Assembly (NCBI GenBank): GCA_945861245.1
Contig: CAMAUE010000044.1
Span: forward strand, 1-36,308
Origin: Singulisphaera sp. GP187
Lineage (GTDB): Bacteria > Planctomycetota > Planctomycetia > Gemmatales > Gemmataceae
Length of the DNA stretch: 36,308 bases
Direction of reading: 5' to 3'
Part shown: positions 1 through 8,737 of the stretch, one piece after another
How the letters are laid out: every line of letters begins with the position of its first letter
Position numbering within the stretch: the stretch's first letter is position 1
Position numbers and translations under genes: made by a program
Notes under the pieces: model-generated
Seen by the model: only the letters and a program-made list of their open reading frames with translations
What the model was told of the DNA's origin: nothing
Databases searched by the model: none

Positions 1-2
1 TC

Positions 3-113
3 AAGCTCGCCGGCATGCGTTGGAGCGAAGAAGGCACGGATGAGATGTGTCATCTACGTGCCATGTTCCGCAGCGAAAGCAATCAGTGGGATGCGTTTTG
101 GACACGCACCTGA
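3..113 (+). pseudogene. C-terminal end of an ISKra4-like transposase (cut by window edge)
   Basis: An open frame enters from the left edge and ends at TGA 111-113. Its 36 residues include GMRWSEEGTDEMCHLRAMF and end in QWDAFWTRT. The pattern of a GMRW motif, then a helix with L-R-A, then a W-D-x-F-W ending is what I recall of ISKra4-family transposase C-termini. The rest of the gene lies outside the window, so it cannot be judged intact or broken. It sits about 95 bases from the end of a different insertion sequence (209-252), so two elements are nested or abutting here. The family is assigned from memory of a short tail and is moderately certain. Confidence 0.55.
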
Positions 114-622
114 ACAGGCGCTCTACCAACTAAAGTGACGCCTACCCCCCAGCCACGAATCACCCATGGCGAAAAGGGTTCAAGGAGAAGGAATAGGGAA
201 ATGGTTGCGGACATTTCTAATGCAACCAAAATGGGGACATTTCTATTGCGTTGCGACAAGCCGAGTTTGCCGTCCTTGACACGCTCTTCAAAGGTCTTGC
301 GGAAATCCGCGGGCCAAGCGGGGCCGTTGTAATTGCTGATGGCGACTTGATACTTCGTCAAATCGGGCGGGAATGGCACGGTCGGGACCTTGCCCGGCTT
401 GTCGTTGGGCTTCAAGTTTGACGAGACATCGACGGCGAAGCGACCATTCCTCTCCAGCACCTCTTTGAGAAATGCCGTCGTGTCGCGCCAGGCGTGATTG
501 TGCTGGCCGTCGATGATGAGCACGCGAATCTTGTCGCCCTCGCCTGCAAATGCGGGGACGGCGAGTAGAACAGACGTCAATACGAGAACGGTCGCACATG
601 GTAATTGCCGAAGGACCTTCAT
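83..622 (-). pseudogene. ThuA-like protein truncated by an insertion sequence
   Basis: The start at 622 has a good ribosome binding site (GGAGA, 5 bases upstream) and a signal peptide ending about AVPAFAG. Residues 31-122 align with the N-terminal half of the intact ThuA-like protein at 3866-4885: KIRVLIIDGQHNHAWRDTT matches KIRVVIIDGQNNHDWRSTT, and KDGKLGL matches KSAKIGL. After residue 122 the homology ends and about 57 residues are read from insertion-sequence DNA to a stop at 83. The missing half would carry the strand/helix with the VIVHAANN motif and the rest of the glutamine-amidotransferase-like fold, so the product is very unlikely to work. It is the last gene of the long minus-strand run and follows the PQQ gene by 39 bases. 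Confidence 0.8.
114..257. mobile_element. Insertion-sequence end region with ISNCY-like terminal repeat
   Basis: This non-coding stretch follows the transposase tail. Its right part has two imperfect tandem copies of GGACATTTCTA(A/T)TGC, at 209-223 and 235-249. The 18-mer AACGCAATAGAAATGTCC, read on the minus strand at 252-235, recurs exactly on the plus strand at 36193-36210, in front of an ISNCY-like transposase start. It is therefore read as the right end of a related element whose body lies to the left. The ThuA coding similarity stops at about 257, which marks the junction. The part from 114 to about 200 probably belongs to the ISKra4-like element's end; no inverted repeat partner for it is visible. 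Confidence 0.6.
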
Positions 623-661
623 GTTTCTCTCCAGTGTGTAAGCGGATGAATTCGCCTGGAA

Positions 662-3600
662 TCAAGGCGTTCCAAGACATACTACCGTGCCATTTTCGCA
701 TGAGACGAAAAGCCGCCCCTGGGCCGCGGCGAAGCCGCACTCGGTGACGCGGGCGGGCAGAGGGATTTCCTGAAGCAGCTTGCCATCGGCGGCGGAGACG
801 ATTTGCACGAATCCCTCGCTCCCGTCGCGTTTGCCGCCTCCCAGATACAGCTTCGAGCCGGCCTTGAGAAGGGCGCCATAGCTCTCCTTACGGCTCAACT
901 GCTCGGCCGTGGCGCGCCAGAGTTCCTTGCGGTCCTTGAACGCGCCTCCTTCGATTGCCGATAGGACTGCTGTCTTCGGTGCGTGCACGGGATGGTTTTG
1001 ATTGATCTGCGGATCGATCAACGCGTAGGCGGTGTCGCCGTCAGAGACAACGCGATGCGCTCGTGCGCCGCCTGCCGACATGGGCCGAACCCAACCGTGG
1101 GTCGAGCCGCCGCGCCAGTCGTGCGGGAAGCGGACGAATGCGGCATTGCGGTCGATGACCATGATCGGTGGTTTGCCTTCGACAATCGCCTGGCCGAGCT
1201 TGGTGCTCCGGCCGCGCGGATTGCCATCGATGCCCATGCCCACATCCTGGGCGAGCCAGCCTTGTTGATTGTCGGCGCTCGCGCACAGGATGTCGTTGAC
1301 CGCGGGCCGAGGCGTCTTGGGGCCGCCGCGCAGCTCGGTTTTCGCCAGGATTTTTCCGGACGCGGGATCGAGCACCCAGCCGTGGATACCGCCCAGGTAG
1401 TTGTGGAATCCGGCGGTAACGAGCAGCTTGCCATCGAGAACAAGCAGGCTGCCATGCACCGGAAACGCCGACGTCAGATGTCCGTGAATCACGGCCTTGC
1501 GTTCGAACGGAGCTGCCAGGAAACGCCAGGCGAGCTGACCATCGTTCAGACGCAGGGCGTAGACCCAGCCGTCGTGGCAGCCGAACAGCGCGAGGCCTCG
1601 ATACAAAGTCGGCGGCGAATCGACCTTGCTGCCGACGGGGAAGGCCCACTTCCTATCACCGGAAATCGCATCAAGCGCGACCACTTCGCCGGTTTCGGGG
1701 CACGCAACCACGACCGTGTTGTCCGCCATCGTCGGCGCGCTGAGGGCGCCGAGCCAGGTTTCGCTGTGGCGACGATCCTTGGCGACGAAGCCGGTTGGCA
1801 GCTCGGTCACTTTGCTTTCCCAAAGTACGCGCATTTTTTCAGGCAAGGCTTGTGGACTCGCTCCCGTTCGTTGCGAGTTTCCCAGGAAGATTGGCCAATC
1901 GCTGGGTGATGCGTCGGCTTTCGGCAAAACGCCAGACGCCGGTCCGCCGACCAATCGATCCTTGTCCGCGATCGGCCCCGGCAACGGCGTGCATGACATG
2001 CCCAAATAGCCGCGGCTATAGCTGATGCAATCGCAGCCAGTGGGAAGGGCGTAGATCATGCCGTTGGCCGGGATGACGCCGGTGCCGCATGCGCTGCGGG
2101 CGGCCCATGTTTCGGTGAGTTCGAGATCCTGGTTCCAGTAACAAAGTCCGTTGGAAATCAGCCAGTTCGAAGTGGCGCGCGATCCGCTGCATTCGCCGAA
2201 GCCGTTGAAGGCGTAGCGCGGCCGTTTGAGGAAATCAGTATTCGGCTTGCCGGTTTTCGCGTCGTAGGCGCGGATGCCTTTGCCGCCGAGGTAAAAGACG
2301 GTCCCGTCGCGGACGACGAGCCGGCTGGCCTCGACGGTGTTGTTCCAATCTTTCTCCGAAAAGGTGTGCCGCCAAAGTTCCTTGCCGTCCTTTGCGGAGA
2401 TGGCGGCGAGAAAGGCGCCGGGCGCCCGCGATTGATAACTCCCCGCGTGCAGGAAGACCATGCCCTCGGCGCCGATCAAAGGCGACAAGCTAGGCCGGCT
2501 GGTTACCTTGGTTCCCTTGATGTCCTCGGTCACCCAGGGCGGCAGCACGTTCTCCGTTCGCCAGCGTTGTTTGCCATCGGCGAGAGCGAAGGCCGTCAAC
2601 GCGCGGGCACTGTTGCTATTATCGAGCCGGGCTCGCTTGATCGGATTGTCGCATTCCGCGACGATCACCTGATCGCCGATGAGGATCGGAGCGAAATAGA
2701 AACCCTCCTTTAGAGTGTGCAGCCAACGCCGTTCGCCTGTCCGGGCATCGAGCACGCAAAGCTCGGGACCGACAGCCTCCACGATATTCTGCTCGTGGAC
2801 AATTGTCTGTGCGATGCTGTACTTGTCGGAACCTTTGGGCGAACGATTCTTGATACTCTGATCGAAGACGTGCAGCCGTTTGCCGGTGGCCAGGTCGAGA
2901 ACATGCAGAGGCCCGGCCTCGGCGCGATTGCGAGTTTTCTCGTCCGCGGCATCATCGACGTGGACATAGACCTTTCCATCCGTGACGACGAAGTCCGCCG
3001 TCTCGGAAAGTTTGAGGTCGGCACGCCACATCGGCAAGCCGGTGCTGGCATCGCGAGCGAAGAGCGCGCCATCGACACTATCGACGCACACAAAGACGCC
3101 GCCTGCGATGCGCGGCATCTTGCCGCCTACGGAACGATCCGCGAATGCGGGACCATGCACCCATTGCACCGCGGTCGGCGGGCCGGCGACCTTGTCCTTC
3201 GACACCGGATTGCCAGTCGGGTCATACCATTTATGCGACCAGTCATCGATCTGGCTGGATGCCGGCCGCTTGGTTGTGCGCCAGGTTCCCCCTTTGCGAA
3301 GCGTGGCAATGCCTCCCGGAACCAGCACGCGTTCGATTTCCTCCGCGCTTGGTCCTGCTCCCAAAGCATCGAGATCGGCGACCAAATGATGAACAAAGCG
3401 ATCGGGATACGGAAGCGCATGCCAATCTCTTACCCGTTCGACCGTGACGACGCTCGACACTTTTTCCTTCGCGAACCGAGCACGTAAACCGTCCGTGGTT
3501 TTTTGGTCGCTCGTCAGCGCATGAACCAGGGATACTCCCGATTTGGCCAGGCGAAGTTCGAGATCGCCGTCGGACGCGCCGAGATGAACAATCAGCGTGC

Positions 3601-3691
3601 CTGGCGATGCCGAAGGCAGTTGCTGTGCATAGGAGGTTTCTGTTTGCATTAGAAATGCAATCGCCAATACCAACCAAGTCGAACGTGACAT
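662..3691 (-). CDS. Exported PQQ-type double beta-propeller protein with N-terminal Rossmann-like domain
   Basis: The frame is open to 3853, but the start is placed at 3691, where AGGAAG precedes ATG and a signal peptide begins (MSRSTWLVLAIAFLMQ, cleavage near SYA-QQ). The product has 1009 residues. About 30-145 resembles a degenerate class I methyltransferase fold (LIVHLGASDGDL, later EIERVLVPGGIATL). Propeller blades of the type AxDxxTGxxxW follow from about 170. A second propeller starts near 598 with DWPIFLGNSQRTGAS, the usual opening of planctomycete PQQ-like propellers. Cysteine-rich loops (CGTG, GCDCISY) lie near 535-555. Some relatives are annotated as PQQ- or BamB-like, but cofactor binding is not shown. 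The fossil DUF1501 end upstream is in the same frame with no stop between, so an extended product is formally possible. Confidence 0.85.
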   Translation of the reverse strand: MSRSTWLVLAIAFLMQTETSYAQQLPSASPGTLIVHLGASDGDLELRLAKSGVSLVHALTSDQKTTDGLRARFAKEKVSSVVTVERVRDWHALPYPDRFVHHLVADLDALGAGPSAEEIERVLVPGGIATLRKGGTWRTTKRPASSQIDDWSHKWYDPTGNPVSKDKVAGPPTAVQWVHGPAFADRSVGGKMPRIAGGVFVCVDSVDGALFARDASTGLPMWRADLKLSETADFVVTDGKVYVHVDDAADEKTRNRAEAGPLHVLDLATGKRLHVFDQSIKNRSPKGSDKYSIAQTIVHEQNIVEAVGPELCVLDARTGERRWLHTLKEGFYFAPILIGDQVIVAECDNPIKRARLDNSNSARALTAFALADGKQRWRTENVLPPWVTEDIKGTKVTSRPSLSPLIGAEGMVFLHAGSYQSRAPGAFLAAISAKDGKELWRHTFSEKDWNNTVEASRLVVRDGTVFYLGGKGIRAYDAKTGKPNTDFLKRPRYAFNGFGECSGSRATSNWLISNGLCYWNQDLELTETWAARSACGTGVIPANGMIYALPTGCDCISYSRGYLGMSCTPLPGPIADKDRLVGGPASGVLPKADASPSDWPIFLGNSQRTGASPQALPEKMRVLWESKVTELPTGFVAKDRRHSETWLGALSAPTMADNTVVVACPETGEVVALDAISGDRKWAFPVGSKVDSPPTLYRGLALFGCHDGWVYALRLNDGQLAWRFLAAPFERKAVIHGHLTSAFPVHGSLLVLDGKLLVTAGFHNYLGGIHGWVLDPASGKILAKTELRGGPKTPRPAVNDILCASADNQQGWLAQDVGMGIDGNPRGRSTKLGQAIVEGKPPIMVIDRNAAFVRFPHDWRGGSTHGWVRPMSAGGARAHRVVSDGDTAYALIDPQINQNHPVHAPKTAVLSAIEGGAFKDRKELWRATAEQLSRKESYGALLKAGSKLYLGGGKRDGSEGFVQIVSAADGKLLQEIPLPARVTECGFAAAQGRLFVSCENGTVVCLGTP

Positions 3692-3736
3692 GTTGTTGCT
3701 TCCTGGTTTGTTACGGTACCTTTCGAGCACGATCCA

Positions 3737-3826
3737 GGCGATGATGCTCCTGATGACGTTGCCGTCAAGATCGGTCAGCCGGTAATCGCGGCTGGGGTGG
3801 CGGTAGGTCAGGCGTTCGTGGTCTAT
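3737..3826 (-). pseudogene. Fossil 3' end of a DUF1501 gene
   Basis: Read on the minus strand, this encodes IDHERLTYRHPSRDYRLTDL followed by DGNVIRSIIA. It matches the last 30 residues of the intact DUF1501 protein at 4905-6350 (IDHERLTYRYSGRDHRLTDV, then EGRLIHGILA). At the DNA level, GACCACGAACGCCTGACCTA and the next four bases are identical between the two. No DUF1501 sequence remains upstream, where the intact ThuA gene ends at 3866. The original stop is lost, and the frame runs on through WIVLERYRNK into the PQQ gene. This is a leftover of a duplicated DUF1501-PQQ-ThuA arrangement. Confidence 0.8.
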
Positions 3827-3865
3827 AGGCACGGTTTGGGGGAAAAACCACAAACCGGAGTCGTT

Positions 3866-4885
3866 TCATTTCTTTGCAGGCGGCAGGGAACTGACCTTGC
3901 TGGCCGTTGGGAAATTCGGCGGAATGGAAAGAGTCACGGCGCCCGTGGCAGCCCATTCGGTGCCGCGTTGCAGCGTGGACTGGAATCCCACGCAGAGCAT
4001 AGACGCGGCGGCGTGCCCCATCGGCGTGTGAAAAACGCGGCCCTTGCCATACGTCACGGTCCAGATCATCGGCTCGTGAGTTTTGGTTCCATTCGAGTAC
4101 GCGGTGGCCAGGAGGTGGACGTTCTCGATGGGGCCGCGCATGTTGTCGTACAATTCGTCTTGAGCGTGCATCCATTCGCCCGGCATCCCCTTGGTGATGG
4201 GGTGGTCGGCATCGCGAACGACAATGGCGAAGTTGCCGCCGGAGCGATGGCCTGACCCAAGGTCTTCGCCGGGTTTCACTTTGATCTGCTTGCCGGAATC
4301 ATCCAGCTTGAGGCGTGAGCCGTAGCTCGCGCCGCGCCAGCCCATGCCGATCATGAGATCGTATTCCTTCCATCCGCTGAAGGAATTATTGGCGGCGTGG
4401 ACAATGACGAGGCCGATTTTGGCCGACTTGAGATTTTCCTGCAAGCCATCATTGATTTGCTTGCTCCAGGCTTTCCCGTTGTAGTTGCTCACGACCACGT
4501 CGTACTTGCTGAAGTCGATCTGCCAGTTGGCAAGCTCGGCCTGAGCGGATTTTACCTTCTCCTGAAACTTGGGCAACTCAGCCTCGTATTTAGCGAGAGC
4601 TTCCTTGTACTTCGCCACGGCCTTTGCGTCGGTCTCGTCCTTGGGCTTGCCCGGCTTGGGGAGCGAAGGAACCTGCGGCGACGTCGCGACATCCACGGTG
4701 AAGCGGCCACAGTCCTCCAGGGCCTTCTTCATGATGGGCGTCGTAGAACGCCAGTCGTGATTGTTCTGGCCGTCGATGATGACGACGCGGATTTTGCCCC
4801 TGCCATCGCCTGCTGATGCCAGCATAGCGATCAGGACGGCAAGGCCGAGAAGTACAAGCACGAAGGTTGTTGCTTGTCGAAACAT
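3866..4885 (-). CDS. Secreted ThuA-like protein (trehalose-utilisation type fold)
   Basis: The start at 4885 follows a purine-rich GGGGGACC box and opens a hydrophobic signal segment (FVLVLLGLAVLIAMLAS). The mature part has the ThuA-like alpha/beta fold related to class I glutamine amidotransferases: KIRVVIIDGQNNHDW, KYDVVVSNYNG, IGLVIVHAANN, then RDADHPITKGMP, HAQDELYD and GKGRVFHTPMGH near the C-terminus. Residues about 72-120 form a lysine/glutamate/alanine-rich, probably coiled-coil insertion that the truncated paralogue at 622 lacks. The gene lies 19 bases downstream of a DUF1501 gene and is almost certainly co-transcribed with it. Family members are linked to sugar catabolism, but their reaction is not established and none is claimed here. 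Confidence 0.88.
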   Translation of the reverse strand: MFRQATTFVLVLLGLAVLIAMLASAGDGRGKIRVVIIDGQNNHDWRSTTPIMKKALEDCGRFTVDVATSPQVPSLPKPGKPKDETDAKAVAKYKEALAKYEAELPKFQEKVKSAQAELANWQIDFSKYDVVVSNYNGKAWSKQINDGLQENLKSAKIGLVIVHAANNSFSGWKEYDLMIGMGWRGASYGSRLKLDDSGKQIKVKPGEDLGSGHRSGGNFAIVVRDADHPITKGMPGEWMHAQDELYDNMRGPIENVHLLATAYSNGTKTHEPMIWTVTYGKGRVFHTPMGHAAASMLCVGFQSTLQRGTEWAATGAVTLSIPPNFPTASKVSSLPPAKK

Positions 4886-4904
4886 TGGGTCCCCCTTTTT
4901 GTGG

Positions 4905-6350
4905 TTATGCAAGAATACCGTGTATCAATCGTCCCTCGACGTCGGTCAGGCGATGATCGCGGCCGCTATAGCGGTAGGTCAGGCGTTCGTGGTCGATGCC
5001 CATCAGGTGCAACATCGTCGCATGCAGGTCGTGGACATGGACGCGATTGTCGACGGCCCGGAAGCCGAACTCATCCGTCGCGCCGTAGGCCAAGCCGCCT
5101 TTGACGCCGCCACCAGCCATCCACATCGAAAAGCCCCAGTGATTGTGATCGCGGCCGTTGCTACCTTCGGTCGCGGGTGTGCGGCCGAACTCGCCGCCCC
5201 AAACAACTAGCGTGTCTTCCAGCAGGCCCCGTTGCTTCAAATCTTGCAACAACCCGGCGATCGGTTGATCGACGATCCGCGCTAGCGTTCGTTGGCCCTC
5301 AGCATTGTTGCTGTGCGTGTCCCAGGGTTGCAGATTGCCACAATAAATCTGGATCACACGCACGCCCCGCTCAGCGAGTCGGCGTGCCAGAAGGCAGTTG
5401 CGAGCGAAGGTCGTGCGGCGGAAACCGCCATTGGTGTTGGCAGACAGATCGGCTCCTGGCCCCGACAGGCCGTAGAGACTGAGGCTTGAATTTGGTTCGC
5501 TGCGAATATCGAACGCCTCGGCAGCGGATGTCTGCATGCGGTAGGCCAATTCCAACGAGTCCATACGTGCGTTCAACGCGTTCTCGGCGCCGACCCGTTC
5601 GCGATGAAGGTTGTTGAGTTGTTGCGTGAAGTCAAGTTGCCTGCGTTGCGCGGCCGGAGAAAGGCTCGCGTTATGGAGGTTGGCGAGCACATCTTGCGGG
5701 CGATACTCGAAGGGAAGCACGACCTGGCAGCCCTGATAGATGCCGGGTAGGAATCGGCTGCTCCAATTTGAGGGGCCGTTGACCGGCTGACCCTCACCAA
5801 GGACGATGAAACCGGGCAGATTTTCATTCTCCGAGCCGAGGCCGTAGAGCAACCAGGAGCCGTAAGCAGGCCGAATCGGCTGCACGTTGCCGGTGAACAT
5901 CATCCAGTTGGAAGCTTCGTGGACAGGGACGTTGGTGTGCATGGAGCGGATGACGCACAGATCGTCCGCATGCTTAGCGAGGTTGGGAAAGATCTCGCTG
6001 ATCTCCAGGCCCGATTGCCCGTGGCGCGTGAAGCGGAAAGGCGACGGCATCAGCCCAGTGGTGCGCCGTTCGGTGCTGAGCCTGGCGGTACTCTCCGGGC
6101 GCTGCCCAGCATATCGTTCGAGCGCCGGCTTGGGATCGAAGGTATCAACCTGCGATGGGCCGCCGTTCATCCACAGATGGATGATGCGTTTGGCCCGAGC
6201 GCGAAAGTGCGGTGGCCGGGCAGCGAGCGGAGTGGTTGCCTCCGCGCGATTCGCCAGAACCGATGCAAGACCTACCATACCGACACCGTAGCTTGTCTGG
6301 GCGAGCATCTGACGGCGGGAAACGCGGTCGTTATCATCAAAGGCGGACAT
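4905..6350 (-). CDS. DUF1501 family exported protein
   Basis: The start at 6350 has a strong AAAGGAG site 7 bases upstream. The N-terminus has a Tat-type signal (SRRQMLAQTSYGVGMVGLAS), suggesting export as a folded protein. DUF1501 hallmarks are present: WMNGGPSQVDTFDPKP near residue 60, GEFGRTP followed by GRDHNHWGFSMWMAGGGV about 395-425, and the C-terminal HDLHATMLHLMGIDHERLTYRY. DUF1501 is distantly related to the alkaline phosphatase/sulfatase fold, but no member's reaction is firmly known. It follows a PSCyt1/DUF1549/DUF1553 gene by 26 bases, the usual planctomycete pair, and precedes ThuA by 19 bases. The 481-residue length is normal for the family. Its last 30 residues are echoed in the fossil at 3737-3826. 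Confidence 0.93.
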   Translation of the reverse strand: MSAFDDNDRVSRRQMLAQTSYGVGMVGLASVLANRAEATTPLAARPPHFRARAKRIIHLWMNGGPSQVDTFDPKPALERYAGQRPESTARLSTERRTTGLMPSPFRFTRHGQSGLEISEIFPNLAKHADDLCVIRSMHTNVPVHEASNWMMFTGNVQPIRPAYGSWLLYGLGSENENLPGFIVLGEGQPVNGPSNWSSRFLPGIYQGCQVVLPFEYRPQDVLANLHNASLSPAAQRRQLDFTQQLNNLHRERVGAENALNARMDSLELAYRMQTSAAEAFDIRSEPNSSLSLYGLSGPGADLSANTNGGFRRTTFARNCLLARRLAERGVRVIQIYCGNLQPWDTHSNNAEGQRTLARIVDQPIAGLLQDLKQRGLLEDTLVVWGGEFGRTPATEGSNGRDHNHWGFSMWMAGGGVKGGLAYGATDEFGFRAVDNRVHVHDLHATMLHLMGIDHERLTYRYSGRDHRLTDVEGRLIHGILA

Positions 6351-6376
6351 CTCGGCTCCTTTGCATTCTCATCGGA

Positions 6377-8737
6377 CTACGGCACGAAGCCAAACTCGTT
6401 GGTCGTCAACAGCGAATGACACAGTCGCACCCAGGGGCGCAGTTTCCCCTCTTGCGCGGCGTCGGCACCGAGGAATTCCGCGGCGATGGTCATCTCTCGT
6501 TTCGTCGGCGCTCGGCCGAATGCCAGCTGCCACGCGAGCAGCAAGCGCCGCTCGTCTGTTTTTTCCTCGGCCTCGACCCGTGCCGAGAACGACTGGGCCA
6601 TCTCCAACACAAATGGACTATTCAAGGCGAAAAGCTGCTGTTGCGGGATCGTCGTCGTGTTACGCTGATCGCTCGTCACGTTGGGCTCGGGGAAATCGAA
6701 CAGTGTCAGCGTCGGATTCGGCTTGAATCGGCTGATGAAACCATACACCGTTCGCCGCCGATTGGCGGGATCCTCCGGATGCAACTCCGCTTTTTGCTTG
6801 GGGCCTTCCTGGAAATGAGGCGATCCACCGAGCTTGGAATCGAGTTTTCCCGAGACCGCCAGCATGGCGTCACGCCAGGCCTCGAAGTCGAGCCGACGCG
6901 GGGACATGCGCCAAAGATAGTGATTGTCGGCGTCCTTGGCGGCGTTGACCGGACTAGCGGCGCTGCTGAGCCGATACGTTGCCGAGAGCATGACCTCGCG
7001 GTGCAGCCACTTGGTGGACCAGCCCGATTCCATGAAGCGGACGGCAAGCGTATCGAGCAGTTCAGGATGCGTTGGCCGATCGCCGAGTTGCCCGAAGTTG
7101 CCGAGCGTAGCAACGATGCCGCGGCCGAAGTGGTAATGCCAGACGCGATTGACATACACCCGTGCGGTGAGTGGATTGTCACGATGGGCGATCGCGTTGG
7201 CCAAATCGAGTCGAGTGAATGCGTCATTCTTCGCCGCGTTTGCCGGTCGAAGAATCTGCAGAAAGCCGGGCGGAGCGATTACACCGAGTATCTCAGGATT
7301 GCCCCGAACGTTGATCTGCATCGCTTTCCCGCCGCCGATGATCGTGGGGGCTTTCATCGGTGTAGGTGGCTGCGCCTTGATGACGCGATCTAGCTGGGCC
7401 TGAAGCTGGTCGTATTCCTTTCGCAGTTCCTCGCTGAGCAAAGTTATGGCCTCCTTGCTGGTCTTCTTTCCCAGTCGCTTTCCCTCGGCTTGAAGAAGCC
7501 GATCGACCTTTGCCTTGCGGTCGGCGACTTCCTTTTTCCACTGCTCAAAGGCGGCGAGCTGATGAGGCGACGCCAGATCGCGTTCCGACTTCCACTCCGC
7601 TCCGTTGTACGCTGCCGTCAGTGAGTAGTAATCGATGGTCGGAATCGGATCGAACTTGTGATCGTGGCAGCGTGCGCAGGCAACGGTCAGCCCCAGGAGA
7701 CTGCGCGTCACCGTGTCGGTGCGGTCGTCCAGTTCATCCGCGACCTTCTTTTTGACCATGCCGACGGCATTCCCACTGAACCGCTGACCGAGGCCCTGGA
7801 ACCCCAGTCCCGCGAGCCGTTCGACGTAATCGATTGCCGGTTCACTGATCAAATCACCGGCCAATTGCAACCGAATGAACTGGTCATACGGCATGTCGCG
7901 ATTGAATGCCTGGATCACCCAATCGCGATACCGGTAGGCATTCGGCGCCGGCACTGGCCCCACCGTACCGCCCAGGTCATCCGTGTATCGAGCCAGGTCC
8001 AGCCAGTAGCGGCCCCAGCGTTCGCCATAGTGAGGCGAGGCGAGCAAGCGGTCAACCACTTTGGCGAAAGCATCAGCCGAGCTGTCGTTTTCAAATACAT
8101 CTACCTCCGCGGGCGTCGGCGGCAGGCCGATGAGATCGAAAGTCGCGCGGCGAATCCACTCCTGCCTGGTCGTAGCACGAACGGGAGTCAGGCCGCGTTT
8201 TTCCAGCTCAGCAAGGACGAAGGAATCCATCTCCTTGCGAGGCCAATTGCCTCCTTTCACCTTCGGAGCTTTGTGTGTGACCGGCTTCTGAAATGCCCAC
8301 GCTTGCCGAGCCTTGTCCCAATCGATCTGGGCGACGAGCGGGATTAACTTGCCATCGCGCGGGTGGGGTGCGCCCATCGCCACCCATGCCTCGAAGTCGG
8401 CGATGACCGCGTCGGACAGCTTGCCCTTCGGCGGCATCCGCAAGTCTTCATGGCGAAGCGCCGCGATCAGCAGGCTGCCTTTTGCCTTGCCGGGAACCAA
8501 GGCAGGGCCGCTACGGCCGCCTTTGAGCACGCCCTCTCGGCTGTCAAGCCGCAACCCCGCCTTCAGATTCTTCGCTTTGTCCGCTTCGGCCGAGTGACAT
8601 TGGTAGCAATGTTCGACGAGGACGGGGCGGATCTTCTTTTCGAAGTATTCCACACCCGCGGGTGACTGCGCACGCGCAAACGGAGGCGCAGTCACGATTG
8701 CCGGGAGAGCGAACAGCAGCAAGGTTAGCAGTCGCAT
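6377..8737 (-). CDS. Planctomycete cytochrome c-like protein, PSCyt1/DUF1549/DUF1553 (PSD1)
   Basis: This 786-residue exported protein has a signal peptide to about residue 23 (ARA-QS). The N-terminal PSCyt1 domain carries a c-type heme motif, CYQCH at 44-48, with MPPKGKL further on as a possible source of the methionine ligand. DUF1549 spans roughly 160-370 (RRATFDLIGLPPTPAEVDVF, and a second CARCH in CARCHDHKFDPIPTIDYY). DUF1553 follows to the end (NPLTARVYVNRVWHYHFGRG, THPELLDTLAVRF). This order and size are typical of the planctomycete family, usually paired with DUF1501, which follows here after 26 bases. A role in electron transfer or in an unknown envelope reaction is inferred, not shown. 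The ribosome binding site is weak. Confidence 0.93.
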   Translation of the reverse strand: MRLLTLLLFALPAIVTAPPFARAQSPAGVEYFEKKIRPVLVEHCYQCHSAEADKAKNLKAGLRLDSREGVLKGGRSGPALVPGKAKGSLLIAALRHEDLRMPPKGKLSDAVIADFEAWVAMGAPHPRDGKLIPLVAQIDWDKARQAWAFQKPVTHKAPKVKGGNWPRKEMDSFVLAELEKRGLTPVRATTRQEWIRRATFDLIGLPPTPAEVDVFENDSSADAFAKVVDRLLASPHYGERWGRYWLDLARYTDDLGGTVGPVPAPNAYRYRDWVIQAFNRDMPYDQFIRLQLAGDLISEPAIDYVERLAGLGFQGLGQRFSGNAVGMVKKKVADELDDRTDTVTRSLLGLTVACARCHDHKFDPIPTIDYYSLTAAYNGAEWKSERDLASPHQLAAFEQWKKEVADRKAKVDRLLQAEGKRLGKKTSKEAITLLSEELRKEYDQLQAQLDRVIKAQPPTPMKAPTIIGGGKAMQINVRGNPEILGVIAPPGFLQILRPANAAKNDAFTRLDLANAIAHRDNPLTARVYVNRVWHYHFGRGIVATLGNFGQLGDRPTHPELLDTLAVRFMESGWSTKWLHREVMLSATYRLSSAASPVNAAKDADNHYLWRMSPRRLDFEAWRDAMLAVSGKLDSKLGGSPHFQEGPKQKAELHPEDPANRRRTVYGFISRFKPNPTLTLFDFPEPNVTSDQRNTTTIPQQQLFALNSPFVLEMAQSFSARVEAEEKTDERRLLLAWQLAFGRAPTKREMTIAAEFLGADAAQEGKLRPWVRLCHSLLTTNEFGFVP

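Noticed and set aside
3645-3660. TTGCATTAGAAATG resembling the insertion-sequence inner repeat
   Set aside because: It lies within the PQQ signal-peptide codons, lacks the GTCC that completes the repeat, and there is no other sign of an element there.
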